A DNA stretch of 64,000 bases from Ferruginibacter sp. (GCA_025362235.1 JANYGZ010000016.1:203399-267398); one strand, 5' to 3'. Shown: positions 38,544 to 46,997, counted from the first letter of the stretch. A program made the numbers and translations. Notes: generated by a model not told the origin, from the letters alone.

Positions 38544-39120
38544 GTCTGAACTATGATTTTTGTGATTAAATGATTACCATGATTACAAATTAATTTTAGT
38601 TCACTATCAAATTATAACATTCAAATCACACCAATCAAAAAAATCAAGCAAATCATAGTTAAGATATGATTAACGAACGATACAAATATTCTGAATTAAC
38701 ATCTAAAATAATTGGCTGTGCTATAGAAGTGCATAAGAGGCTTGGTAATGGTTTTCAGGAAGTAATTTATCAAAGAGCTTTAGCAATAGAATTACAATTA
38801 GCCGCTATCGCTTTTCAAAAAGAATTTGAAATGCCCATATTTTACAGGGATGAACACATTGGAACAAGAAGAGTAGATTTTTTAGTAGAAGGGATTATCT
38901 CTGTTGAATTAAAAGCAATCTCAAAATTAGAAGATGTTCATTTTGCCCAGGCCATTAATTATTTAGAAGCCTATAATGTAGAAATAGGCCTGCTAATAAA
39001 CTTTGGCGAAAACAGCCTTATTTTTAAAAGACTAACCAACAAAAAATTTAAACCACCACCAACCAACAAGCCCTAAAAAATCATATCAATCACAACAATC
39101 AAAAAAATCATAGTTCAGAC
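38544..39120. mobile_element. GxxExxY cassette bounded by inverted 9-nt-pitch arrays
   Basis: The outer 18 nt GTCTGAACTATGATTTTT (38544-38561) recur exactly inverted at 39103-39120. Inside the left end TGATT starts at 38554, 38563, 38571 and 38580; inside the right end its complement AATCA starts at 39079, 39088, 39097 and 39106. A third array, AATCA at 38624, 38633, 38642 and 38651, precedes the gene and ends with ATCATAGTT. The GxxExxY gene is the only coding content. The unit lies cleanly between the KilA-N gene and hsdM, where the RM operon would otherwise be continuous, so it looks inserted. Target-site duplication was not identified. Confidence 0.7.
38666..39076 (+). CDS. GxxExxY protein (small PD-(D/E)XK-like)
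   Basis: A 136-residue cytosolic protein. The name-giving motif is GFQEVIY at about residues 29-35 (GNGFQEVIYQRALAIEL). The nuclease-like core follows: RRVDFLVEGIISVELKAI, that is D at about residue 73 with ExK at about 81-83, on the PD-(D/E)XK plan. FAQAINYLEAYNVEIGLLINFGENSLIFKRL is the family C-terminus. Activity and function of these proteins are not established. It lies alone within a cassette bounded by inverted periodic repeats between KilA-N and hsdM, so transposition-related or repeat-processing nuclease activity is a fair hypothesis. Confidence 0.87.
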   Translation: MINERYKYSELTSKIIGCAIEVHKRLGNGFQEVIYQRALAIELQLAAIAFQKEFEMPIFYRDEHIGTRRVDFLVEGIISVELKAISKLEDVHFAQAINYLEAYNVEIGLLINFGENSLIFKRLTNKKFKPPPTNKP

Positions 39121-39123
39121 AAC

Positions 39124-40704
39124 ATGCTCAACCCAACAATAAAATCAAAAGTAGATGCCCTGTGGGATAAGTTTTGGAGTGGCGGTATCAGCAACCCTCT
39201 CAACGCCATTGAGCAAATTACTTACCTGCTTTTTATAAAACAGTTAGACGAAAACGATGCAGCCGAAATTCGCAATGCCGAATTTACAGGAGATACTTAC
39301 AAATCTATATTTAAAGGGATTTATTTTCCGCCGGGTGTAGATAAAACCATTAAAACAAATGGCGTTAAAAAAGAAGACCTGCGCTGGAGTGCCGTTAACC
39401 ACGGGCCTACCGATGTAATTTTTCAAAGAATGCAAAGCCAGGTTTTTCCTTTTATAAAAGAACTGGGCGAAGCAGGCTCTTCATTTGCCCGGCACATGCA
39501 AAATGCCGTATTCTTAATTCCCAAGCCTTCTTTGTTAAAGGAAGCCATGGATACTATTGACCAGTTGTACGATGAAATAAGTAAGGAAGACCGCTTTACC
39601 AATACGCAGGGCGATGTGTACGAATACCTGCTGAGCCAGTTGAACCAGGCCGGCAAAAACGGCCAGTTTAGAACACCGGGGCATATTATAGAAATGATGG
39701 TAGAGCTGGTAGAACCCAAACTTGGCGAACGCATTGCCGACCCGGCCTGTGGCACATCGGGTTTTTTATTGGCGAGCCTGCTGTACATTAATACCCAGTT
39801 TACCAGCAAAAAATACCAGCAGCAGGATGAGAATGGTTTTATGAGAGGCACCATGGCTGATAAACTGGTAAAAGATACTGCCAAAGAAATTTTGCAAACC
39901 GATACTTTTTATGGGTTTGATATAGACCCTACCATGATACGCCTTGGGCTGATGAACCTAATGATGCATGGCATTAAAAACCCAAAAATTGAGTACACCG
40001 ATACACTCAGTAAATTTTATAACGAGGAAAACCTGTACCACAAAGTATTAGCCAACCCACCCTTTACCGGCAGTATAGACAAAGGCGAACTGAATACCAG
40101 CTTTAGCATTAGCACCACCAAAAGCGAATTACTTTTTGTAGAACGTATTTATAAAATGCTGCGCATGGGTGGCACCGCCGCAGTGGTAGTGCCGCAAGGT
40201 GTATTGTTTGGCAGCGGCAATGCCTTTAAAGATTTGCGAAAACTGATTATAGACAATTGCGAACTGCAGGCTGTAATAAGTATGCCCAGCGGGGTTTTTA
40301 AACCTTATGCAGGCGTGGCCACCGCTATATTGATATTTACCAAAGGTGGCAGCACAGAACAAGTTTGGTTTTACGAAATGCAAAGCGATGGCAAAAGCCT
40401 GGATGATAAACGCAACGAGCTGTTTTTATCGGATGGCAAACGGGACTTTGGCGACTTGCATAAAATAGTAACCGTCTTTAAGGCAAAACATACCCCAAAA
40501 GCAAACGACCGCAAACTGCAATACTTCTTTGTGCCTAAAAAAGAAATAGAAGAAAACGGCTACGATCTTAGCCTGAGTAAATACAAAGAAGAAGTGTATG
40601 AAGAAGTGCTGTACAAAGAGCCAACTGCGATTTTTGAAAAACTAAAAGCGCTGGAGAATGAAATACAAATTGGATTGAATGAACTTAAAAAGTTGGTGGT
40701 ATGA
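39124..40704 (+). CDS. hsdM: type I restriction-modification methyltransferase subunit M
   Basis: A 526-residue adenine N6-methyltransferase subunit. The N-terminal helical HsdM_N domain spans about residues 1-150 (VDALWDKFWSGGISNPLNAIEQITYLLFIKQLDE). The SAM-binding motif is RIADPACGTSGFLL at about 204-217 and the catalytic motif IV is LANPPF at about 313-318. The length is normal and no disruption is visible, so modification can go on even though hsdR is broken. The gene starts four bases after the right end of the GxxExxY cassette and overlaps hsdS by four bases (ATGA). Confidence 0.92.
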   Translation: MLNPTIKSKVDALWDKFWSGGISNPLNAIEQITYLLFIKQLDENDAAEIRNAEFTGDTYKSIFKGIYFPPGVDKTIKTNGVKKEDLRWSAVNHGPTDVIFQRMQSQVFPFIKELGEAGSSFARHMQNAVFLIPKPSLLKEAMDTIDQLYDEISKEDRFTNTQGDVYEYLLSQLNQAGKNGQFRTPGHIIEMMVELVEPKLGERIADPACGTSGFLLASLLYINTQFTSKKYQQQDENGFMRGTMADKLVKDTAKEILQTDTFYGFDIDPTMIRLGLMNLMMHGIKNPKIEYTDTLSKFYNEENLYHKVLANPPFTGSIDKGELNTSFSISTTKSELLFVERIYKMLRMGGTAAVVVPQGVLFGSGNAFKDLRKLIIDNCELQAVISMPSGVFKPYAGVATAILIFTKGGSTEQVWFYEMQSDGKSLDDKRNELFLSDGKRDFGDLHKIVTVFKAKHTPKANDRKLQYFFVPKKEIEENGYDLSLSKYKEEVYEEVLYKEPTAIFEKLKALENEIQIGLNELKKLVV

Positions 40705-41981
40705 GGTTAGTGAAATTAGAAGACATAATCAAAATTCAAATTGGGAAAACGCCACAAAGAGATACTAAAGAATATTGGGGTGAGGGTTATCCATGGGTGA
40801 GTATTGCAGATTTAAAAACAAGAACAATCTTAAAAACTAAAGAGCAAATTACCAAATTAGCTGTAAACGAATGTGGTTGTAAATTAATACCAAAAGGAAC
40901 GCTGTTAATGAGTTTTAAATTAAGTATTGGCAAGTTGGCATTTGCAGGAATGGATTTATTTACTAATGAAGCAATTTGTGGTTTAACGATTCTTAATAAA
41001 CATAAAGTCTATCCAGATTTTTTATTTTACGCTTTAAAGAATACAAACTTACTGGGTTCTAATGTTGCTGTAATGGGAGCTACATTAAATACGAAGTCGT
41101 TAAACGAACTTAAAATACCAATCCCCGAAACCCTCGCCAAACAAATACAAATAGCTACCATACTCGGCCAGGCCGAAAAGCTAATAGCCCAGCGCAAACA
41201 AAGCATTGCCCTGCTGGATGAATTTTTGAAAAGTACTTTTTTGGAGATGTTTGGAGACCCGGTTAGGAATGAGAAGGGATGGGAGAAAGTTATATTAGAA
41301 AATGTTATTGATGATATTATTGCAGGTTCAAGTTATGGTGGAGAAATGAAAGGCTTTTTAGAAGAAAATGAATTAGGTGTTTTAAAAACTAGTGCAGTTA
41401 CGTGGGGTACTTTTAATCCAAATGAATACAAGGCTGTTCAAAAAAAATTAATTACAAAAAAACTTATTCATCCAAAAAAAGGAGACTTGCTTTTCAGCAG
41501 AGCGAATACCAGAGAATTGGTTGGGGCTACTTGCATAGTGTTGGATGATTTTCCAAATTTATTTCTTCCAGATAAAATTTGGAAAATTCAATTGGTAAAA
41601 GAAAAAATTATCCAATATTATTTGCATTATTTATTACAAGATAAAAGTTTTAAAACTACACTAACTAATGATGCAACAGGCTCACATGGTTCAATGTTGA
41701 ATATTTCGATGAGTACTTTACGACTGTTAATTTGCCCCCTTCCTCCACTCGAACTTCAAACCCAATTTGCCCAAGTAGTAGAAAAAACAGAAGCACTCAA
41801 AACCCAATACAAAGCCAGTTTGCAGGAGTTGGAAAATCTCTTTGGCAGCCATAGCCAGAAAGCATTTAAAGGTGAGTTGGTAATGCCAAAGGTTTATGCA
41901 ATAGATGAGCCTGCGCTATCAGTAGCGGCAGAGCCAGAGCCGGAGTATGGTAAAGCAAGAAAGAAAAAATTGGAATATTGA
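40701..41981 (+). CDS. hsdS: type I restriction-modification specificity subunit S
   Basis: A 426-residue subunit with two target-recognition domains: the first at about residues 1-155 (RLVKLEDIIKIQIGKTPQRDTKEYWGEGYPWVSIADL) and the second at about 196-365 (WEKVILENVIDDIIAGSSYGG). Each is followed by a helical spacer: LAKQIQIATILGQAEKLIAQRKQSIALLDEFLKSTF in the centre and LQTQFAQVVEKTEALKTQYKASLQELENLFGS near the C-terminus. The two halves set the two parts of the bipartite recognition site. The sequence cannot tell the target. No inverted copy of hsdS or recombinase gene is in view, so shuffling of specificity is not indicated. Confidence 0.9.
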   Translation: MRLVKLEDIIKIQIGKTPQRDTKEYWGEGYPWVSIADLKTRTILKTKEQITKLAVNECGCKLIPKGTLLMSFKLSIGKLAFAGMDLFTNEAICGLTILNKHKVYPDFLFYALKNTNLLGSNVAVMGATLNTKSLNELKIPIPETLAKQIQIATILGQAEKLIAQRKQSIALLDEFLKSTFLEMFGDPVRNEKGWEKVILENVIDDIIAGSSYGGEMKGFLEENELGVLKTSAVTWGTFNPNEYKAVQKKLITKKLIHPKKGDLLFSRANTRELVGATCIVLDDFPNLFLPDKIWKIQLVKEKIIQYYLHYLLQDKSFKTTLTNDATGSHGSMLNISMSTLRLLICPLPPLELQTQFAQVVEKTEALKTQYKASLQELENLFGSHSQKAFKGELVMPKVYAIDEPALSVAAEPEPEYGKARKKKLEY

Positions 41982-42308
41982 ATTTACGGCGATAATGAGT
42001 TTGACAAATAGGATGATAAGAAGTTTTTAAAAATTCTCAGCCTTGGTTCGTGTTACGACCCAACTTCGCTTCAATAAAGTTCCCCGATGGTTTACAGTAA
42101 AAGAGTGCGAAGCAACGATGCATAATTAATAAACAAATGTTAGGTACAAAAATTTATACTTCCAGGATTAGTATGGAGACGTGGCAGGTGAGGACCGAAC
42201 CACGGGGGAGTAGTTTTAGATGATAGAAAATACACCAACCACGGATAAAGGATAGCGCACTTCATTACTTTACTATTACTAAAGATAATAGCGGGAAGAA
42301 TAATCCGC
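41982..42308. other. intergenic right border of the RM island
   Basis: About 330 bases between hsdS and a convergent gene. No ORF or RNA gene is supported. Some stretches look like decayed sequence, but I cannot assign them. Confidence 0.4.
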
Positions 42309-42827
42309 TTATAATTTCACGCCCGTGCTATCTTTTTTTACCGGGCCGGCAGGTGTTGTGTGTAAACTGTCTACGGGTGCAGCGGGTAGTTTTTGTTTCT
42401 GCTGAGAAGCATATCGCTTATAAGCCCTCAATTCGCTTGCATATTCATCGGTTGACCATTTTTCATCCATATCCTGGATGGCTATTAAATCACTGTCATT
42501 CTTTGGCGCAATAAGCGGTTGATTGTTTTTATATTGAGTGTTATAATCCGTTAACCGGTTTTGCAGTGCTATAATATGGTTTTTTGCTTTACTTTTTATG
42601 TCTGATTCTTTTACGCGTAGCACTATTACATTTAATCCGCTTATTTTTTCCTGCGTTGAGTATTTCTCAATTATTTTTTCCTGTTTTTTTTCACTATTGC
42701 CGCCTACAAGTGCCAACACTCCATGGGCCACAAGATTCGCACCCGCCACCACCTGAGCAAATACATTGGCTGTTTGAAAAACAAGCAGCATTATCATAAT
42801 AAACAAAAGCCTTCTTATTAGTTTCAT
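42309..42827 (-). CDS. exported protein of unknown function
   Basis: I place the start at 42827 (MKLIRRLLFIMIMLLVFQTANVFAQ, a good signal peptide); the longer frame begins at 42857, where transcription itself would begin if the promoter at 42865-42894 is right. The mature protein is about 145 residues. It opens with a hydrophobic Gly/Ala segment (VVAGANLVAHGVLALVGG), then becomes a charged helix (EKKQEKIIEKYSTQEKISGLNVIVLRVKESDIKSKAKNHIIALQNRLTDY) and a Pro/Lys-rich tail. I recognise no family. It is convergent with hsdS. Confidence 0.65.
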   Translation of the reverse strand: MKLIRRLLFIMIMLLVFQTANVFAQVVAGANLVAHGVLALVGGNSEKKQEKIIEKYSTQEKISGLNVIVLRVKESDIKSKAKNHIIALQNRLTDYNTQYKNNQPLIAPKNDSDLIAIQDMDEKWSTDEYASELRAYKRYASQQKQKLPAAPVDSLHTTPAGPVKKDSTGVKL

Positions 42828-42864
42828 TGAAAAGTATTTTAAGTTTTGGTAAATCAATATTCCA

Positions 42865-42894
42865 TAAAACTAAGAAATATTTACATTTTTTCAA
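42865..42894 (-). promoter_or_regulatory. promoter of the exported protein
   Basis: On the minus strand TTG and TAGTTTTA are 19 bases apart, close to the Bacteroidota pattern TTG-N19-TAnnTTTG with the last base changed. The site is about 38 bases before the start codon I prefer. Confidence 0.45.
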
Positions 42895-42977
42895 CCCCAC
42901 ACCGGTACAAAAGAATTATACATTTTATTGCACTTAATTTGCGTAACCCTGGTTTAACACATAGGCACCCTGGAATT

Positions 42978-43023
42978 ATCCGGAGGTACTATAAGTCTCC
43001 CTATTACCAGGTGAAATGATTTA
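42978..43023. repeat. direct repeat copy 1, upstream of the ECF sigma gene
   Basis: A segment of about 46 bases that recurs at 44539-44584 with roughly three quarters of positions the same. The 3' end CAGGTGAAATGATTT is identical in both. It lies 170 bases before the sigma factor start. Confidence 0.65.
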
Positions 43024-43192
43024 AACAATTGTAAAAGCACTGCTGTTAAGTGTATGATCTTTTTTATGCAGTACAAATGATCTGTGTTTATTTGATACAG
43101 GTAATTTTAAACAGATATTGTCTTTATAAAATAATTGGGCGCATATTTGGAGTCGGACAAGTTTTTTAGCAATAAGGATAACTTTTTTAATC

Positions 43193-43702
43193 ATGACAAA
43201 AAAAATCACCGGGACAGAAGAAGATCTCCGCTTGTCAGTTGCTATCAAGGAGGGTGATAAACAGGCGCTGGGCAGGGTATACGACAAGTATGCACCGGCA
43301 CTGATGGGGCTTATCAGCAGGATAATACCCGTTGATAGTAGTGCAGAAGAGATCTTACAAACTACCTTTCTGCATACCTGGCATCAGATCGGTTCCTTTA
43401 ATGCGTCCGGGAGTTCCCTTTTTACCTGGCTGATGAATACTGCAAGGCAGTTGGCTATAGATAAGGTCCGGTCAGGGCAGGTACAGAACCCTCCTCAACA
43501 CAATCCCGTATATGAACACGCCACCAGCAATAATACTGAACAAATCATTCCGGAGCCTGTTCAAAAAATTATATTTGACATGGTGTATTACAAGGGGGAA
43601 AGCTGTGTGAAAGCTGCTGAGGCATTGGGTATGCCGGTAGAAGAAATTAAAAAGCATATAAGACTGGCCATTAAAAACATGATCAGCGTAAAGGTATTAT
43701 GA
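43193..43702 (+). CDS. ECF-type RNA polymerase sigma factor
   Basis: A 169-residue sigma-70 family factor. Region 2 (about residues 12-85) has DKQALGRVYDKYAPALMGLISRII, DSSAEEILQTTFLHTWHQIGSF and SLFTWLMNTARQLAIDKVRSGQ. Region 4 (about 120-165) is short: IIPEPVQKIIFDMVYYKGESCVKAAEALGMPVEEIKKHIRLAIKNM. The stop codon overlaps the start of the cupin gene in ATGA, so the two products are coupled as sigma and anti-sigma. This fits the RpoE-ChrR-like ECF groups that respond to oxidative or photo-oxidative stress. Targets are unknown. Confidence 0.88.
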   Translation: MTKKITGTEEDLRLSVAIKEGDKQALGRVYDKYAPALMGLISRIIPVDSSAEEILQTTFLHTWHQIGSFNASGSSLFTWLMNTARQLAIDKVRSGQVQNPPQHNPVYEHATSNNTEQIIPEPVQKIIFDMVYYKGESCVKAAEALGMPVEEIKKHIRLAIKNMISVKVL

Positions 43703-44307
43703 AAAGAAGTAAGGAATATATCGAATCAGGTATACTGGAACAGTACGTTTTAGGATGTACGAGCCAGGCCGAATCAACGGAAGTACATCTGATGGCAGCC
43801 ACTGACCCGGCAATAAGGTTGGAAATAAAAGCGATTGGAGAAGCGCTGGAAGCGTATGCCATGGAGCATGCTGTTGAACCCAATCCGGTGATAAAGCCAT
43901 TTTTACTGGCCACGATTGATTATACTGAAAGACTAAAAGGCGGTGAACCCGCCACTATGCCGCCTGTTCTAAATAAAAATTCTGTTATTGAAGATTACGC
44001 CCCCTGGCTGAACCGGAGTGATTTGTTAGTGCCTGATGATGATGACATTTTTGCAAAGATTATTGGCTACACTCCGGAAGCCGTTACTGCAATTGTGTGG
44101 ATAAAAGAATACGCACCGCACGAAGTTCATGATCATGAATTTGAAAAATTTCTCATCGTGGAAGGTACCTGCGATATTGTTGTAGGTGACGAAGTGCATG
44201 CACTTGTGCCGGGAGATTATTTTGCCATACCACTTCACAAAAACCACCTGGTGAAAGTTACTTCCTCCATACCATGTAAAGTTATTTTGCAAAGAATAGC
44301 GGCGTAA
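43699..44307 (+). CDS. anti-sigma-like protein with C-terminal cupin domain
   Basis: A 202-residue soluble protein. The first 70 residues (EYIESGILEQYVLGCTSQAESTEVHLMAATDPAIRLEIKAIGEALEAYAMEH) match the RskA-type anti-sigma N-terminus, but there is no transmembrane segment after it. The C-terminal half is a cupin: APHEVHDHEFEKFLIVEG is motif 1 with the HxH metal ligands, and PGDYFAIPLHKNHLV is motif 2. The arrangement is like ChrR, which releases its sigma factor after a change at its metal centre, yet the N-terminal zinc-binding ASD motif of ChrR is not seen. It overlaps the sigma gene by four bases. Confidence 0.82.
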   Translation: MKRSKEYIESGILEQYVLGCTSQAESTEVHLMAATDPAIRLEIKAIGEALEAYAMEHAVEPNPVIKPFLLATIDYTERLKGGEPATMPPVLNKNSVIEDYAPWLNRSDLLVPDDDDIFAKIIGYTPEAVTAIVWIKEYAPHEVHDHEFEKFLIVEGTCDIVVGDEVHALVPGDYFAIPLHKNHLVKVTSSIPCKVILQRIAA

Positions 44308-44538
44308 GTATTATGGTATCTTTAGTAGTAATATGTATTGGGCAATGTCATCAAGTTAACATTAATGATAAGGTGATTGAATTTTTGTTACGGCAAATAA
44401 CAGGCCCACATTTTACAAAACATATTTATTAAACCGGGCCGCCATTCTTTTGTAAAAATCAATACTGTGCCTCATATCTTTAAAACCTGTGTCTCCCGGA
44501 GATACCCCATCTGGTGCAAGCGGCTGATCGACTGTGAT

Positions 44539-44584
44539 CATCTGGAAGTATTGTATGTCCCATTATTATCAGGTGAAATGATTT
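44539..44584. repeat. direct repeat copy 2, upstream of the DUF1826 gene
   Basis: The partner of 42978-43023, 1.56 kb away, with the same CAGGTGAAATGATTT end. Here it ends 19 bases before the start of the DUF1826 gene, so it may form part of the leader or promoter. Confidence 0.65.
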
Positions 44585-44603
44585 TATACTTATATAAACT
44601 ATT

Positions 44604-45302
44604 ATGATCAATTTATCTGCTGCTGAGAATCAAATTCACTGTGTCACGAATTTTCAAGACCTTGTTTCCATGCCTTTGCATGGAGTAATGAATGCGATTT
44701 GCTGGACCCGTAAACTACCAGGTGATTTTGGCGAGATTGTAGAAAAGATAACACTTAACGAAAATATAGCGGTACTTGATGAAGAGGAGCTTCGTGAACT
44801 TCAATTGAGTGAACAGGGTCAGCTTGCCCGTGAAATTCTTTTAAATGACCTGGATCTGTTGAAAGCTCATGGCGCATCTCCAATCCTTAACCTGATCAAA
44901 TGCTATGAGAGAGATGATGACTACCCATTTTTTGCAACCGATGTTTATTCTTTTCATGTAGATCGTTCTCCTGTACCAGTAGATACTTTTTTATGCACGT
45001 ACTATGGCGAGCCGAGTGAAATATTGCCCAATGCGCAAGCCATACAAAAAGTGCTTATCCCCGAAATACGTGATGAACTCAAAAAACTATATCCCGGATC
45101 AGGTGAAGGTTTTGAATCATTTTTAAGTGAACATTTCTTTGATTTACATTATCGGGCTAAACCTGCCGCACGCCCCGTCAGTTTAGGCCTTGGTAACTTA
45201 TGGAGGTTGGCGGTTGATCATCCCGAAAGCCAAGTCCTTCCCTGTGTTCATCGTGCACCAACCGAAAAAAATGGACAAATCCGGTTGTTGATGATCTGTT
45301 GA
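44604..45302 (+). CDS. DUF1826 family protein
   Basis: A 232-residue soluble protein. The family blocks are clear: WTRKLPGDFGEIVEKI near residue 34, FHVDRSPVPVDTFLCTYYGEPSEILPNAQAIQKV at about 114-147, and the C-terminal GLGNLWRLAVDHPESQVLPCVHRAPTE. Conserved His, Asp and Cys residues in these blocks might bind a metal. The biochemical function is not known; in other bacteria relatives are found near metal-homeostasis genes, but that does not fix a role here. It follows the sigma/anti-sigma pair by 296 bases and shares with it a 46-base upstream repeat. Confidence 0.8.
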   Translation: MINLSAAENQIHCVTNFQDLVSMPLHGVMNAICWTRKLPGDFGEIVEKITLNENIAVLDEEELRELQLSEQGQLAREILLNDLDLLKAHGASPILNLIKCYERDDDYPFFATDVYSFHVDRSPVPVDTFLCTYYGEPSEILPNAQAIQKVLIPEIRDELKKLYPGSGEGFESFLSEHFFDLHYRAKPAARPVSLGLGNLWRLAVDHPESQVLPCVHRAPTEKNGQIRLLMIC

Positions 45303-45722
45303 AAAGGGCTCTTGTTCTCAGAAACGTCTCCTCCCAAGCCTTGTGCAATAGCATGGCGTTTCGTAGTATGGAGTAATATTTCGTTTCATCATCGGAACGT
45401 CCTTTTTGCCTATGTTGGTCTTCATTAAAACCTAAGCTATCTACCTACACCGGTTGTGTGTTCTCACCAACGACCGAAATTATAACCGGAATACTGCCAG
45501 TATATATTAGGCTTAAGATGAATTGCAATAAACATTCGCCTCAATCTTAAGCTATTGATGTTCCTGTATCCCGAACCTATTTTTCTTAGGCTTGCTGCTA
45601 ATGAAAAAATTAATAACTTTAAGATTATACTTCTGTTACTTTGGTAATGTAACAACTATAGTTGAACCAGTTTTAGATACACAAAGGAAGCAGCAACATT
45701 GTCTTAATTACAAATTTATCAC
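45303..45722. other. intergenic upstream of the TIR gene, with one hairpin
   Basis: No gene is supported in these 420 bases. An inverted repeat with 9-bp arms, GCTTAAGAT (45511-45519) and ATCTTAAGC (45544-45552), lies about 170 bases before the TIR start. It could end transcription of the DUF1826 gene or be part of the TIR gene's control region; there is no T-tract. Confidence 0.45.
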
Positions 45723-46997
45723 ATGCGCATCTTCATCAGCCACATATCAGAAGAAGCACTTGAAGCAACAGCATTAAAAAAAGGCATCAAAAGTGCATTA
45801 CCTGATGTAGAAGTATTTGTCAGTTCGGTAGATATAGAATTGGGCGACCCGTGGTTGACAAAGATTTTAAAAGAATTGGAAGAGGTAAAAGTAATATTGG
45901 CATTGTGCAGTCCTGCTTCAGTCCGCAACCCTTGGATAAACTTTGAAATAGGAAGTGCTTATGCTAAAGGTGCACGTGTAGTACCAGTATGTTATAAAGG
46001 CCTAAATACGGATCAACTTCCCGATCCCCTGGCAATTTTTCAAACATTTGAACTTAAAAAGGCGACTTCCTTTCGTAATATGGTAGATTGGTTATCAACT
46101 TACGTTGGAGTTAAAGTTGCAGAAAACTTTAATCCATTGGACGTAATGAATGCGCTCAACAAGGCTTCACAAAAAGAGACTGCTTCCAATACAACTGAAG
46201 TCGGCATTGTCCTGACGCACCGACAAGATCAATGGGAAAAAAACAGAAAATCGGTCTTTACATTACCTGACTCTTTACCAGAAACTCATAAAGACAAATG
46301 GAGCTTTCGATTGCTTGAAGACGAACGCACCTTTCTATCGAAAGATTTAAATGAACTTTCAGGGATTATCCTTGCAATACCATGGCATTCAAAAATGAGT
46401 CCCGAAACCATTCATACTTTGGTTGAATGGGTAAGATCGGGAGGGCGGATGTTGCTTCTTGGTTTTGAACTTGGTGACCGGCACCACAATAGTAATCTTT
46501 CAGAACTCAGCCATCATTTCGGTATAGACCCTACATCGGGAGATATAGTAGGCCCCCGGGGTAATACAAATAATGAAGATGCTGGATTTGGCATTCCTAA
46601 GCCTTATGGTGAACCTGTATTTTTTGATATTATTAGTAATTTGTATTCTTTAACCAATGGATTAGCCAATATCTGTTTACGAAACTCACAAACAGTTCGG
46701 GTAGATCCTGGTGGTAAAGAATGGTTGTATGTTGGTCAAAATTATGTTTGTACGCCTAGAGCTGATAGTGTACAATATAATGATGGAATAATGGCCACCC
46801 CAGGAATAAATTACTTTGTTACTAATAAATCAGCTGGATGGCTACCAGTGGCTGTAGAAGCCCCAAAAGGCTTGTGCGAAAAAGGAGGGGTTATTATGAT
46901 TGGCACTTGGGATTTGCTGGATCTGACCCAAGAATTTGCTGGTGATAATCTAATACTTCTTGAGGGTATTCTAAATTGGCTTTCTCATAAAGACTAA
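45723..46997 (+). CDS. TIR domain protein with a C-terminal GIFT-like domain
   Basis: A 424-residue soluble protein. Residues 1 to about 135 are a TIR domain: MRIFISHISEEALEATALKKGI, VFVSSVDIELGDPWL, VILALCSPASVRNPWINFEIGSAYAKGARVVPV. The Glu of WINFE sits where NAD-cleaving TIRs have the catalytic residue. After a short linker, residues about 160-424 form an amidotransferase-like fold. SGIILAIPWHSKMSPETIHTLVEWVRSGGRMLLLG followed by HHNSNLSELSHHFGI is the pattern of the GldG/IFT52 (GIFT) domain, a predicted ligand-binding module. No second defence gene is adjacent. The natural reading is a one-gene sensor plus NADase effector; the family of the C-terminal half is judged by eye. Confidence 0.82.
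   Translation: MRIFISHISEEALEATALKKGIKSALPDVEVFVSSVDIELGDPWLTKILKELEEVKVILALCSPASVRNPWINFEIGSAYAKGARVVPVCYKGLNTDQLPDPLAIFQTFELKKATSFRNMVDWLSTYVGVKVAENFNPLDVMNALNKASQKETASNTTEVGIVLTHRQDQWEKNRKSVFTLPDSLPETHKDKWSFRLLEDERTFLSKDLNELSGIILAIPWHSKMSPETIHTLVEWVRSGGRMLLLGFELGDRHHNSNLSELSHHFGIDPTSGDIVGPRGNTNNEDAGFGIPKPYGEPVFFDIISNLYSLTNGLANICLRNSQTVRVDPGGKEWLYVGQNYVCTPRADSVQYNDGIMATPGINYFVTNKSAGWLPVAVEAPKGLCEKGGVIMIGTWDLLDLTQEFAGDNLILLEGILNWLSHKD

Noticed and set aside
38544..39120. CRISPR array suggested by regular short repeats
   Set aside because: The repeated unit is only 5 nt at 9-nt pitch in arrays of four; there are no 25-35 nt repeats with spacers and no cas gene.
40701..41981. Phase-variable hsdS shuffling locus
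   Set aside because: Only one hsdS is present, with no silent copy, inverted repeats within it or recombinase gene in view.
45511..45552. Intrinsic terminator ahead of the TIR gene
   Set aside because: The 9-bp inverted repeat has a 24-nt loop and no T-tract, so it is listed only as a note in the intergenic entry.
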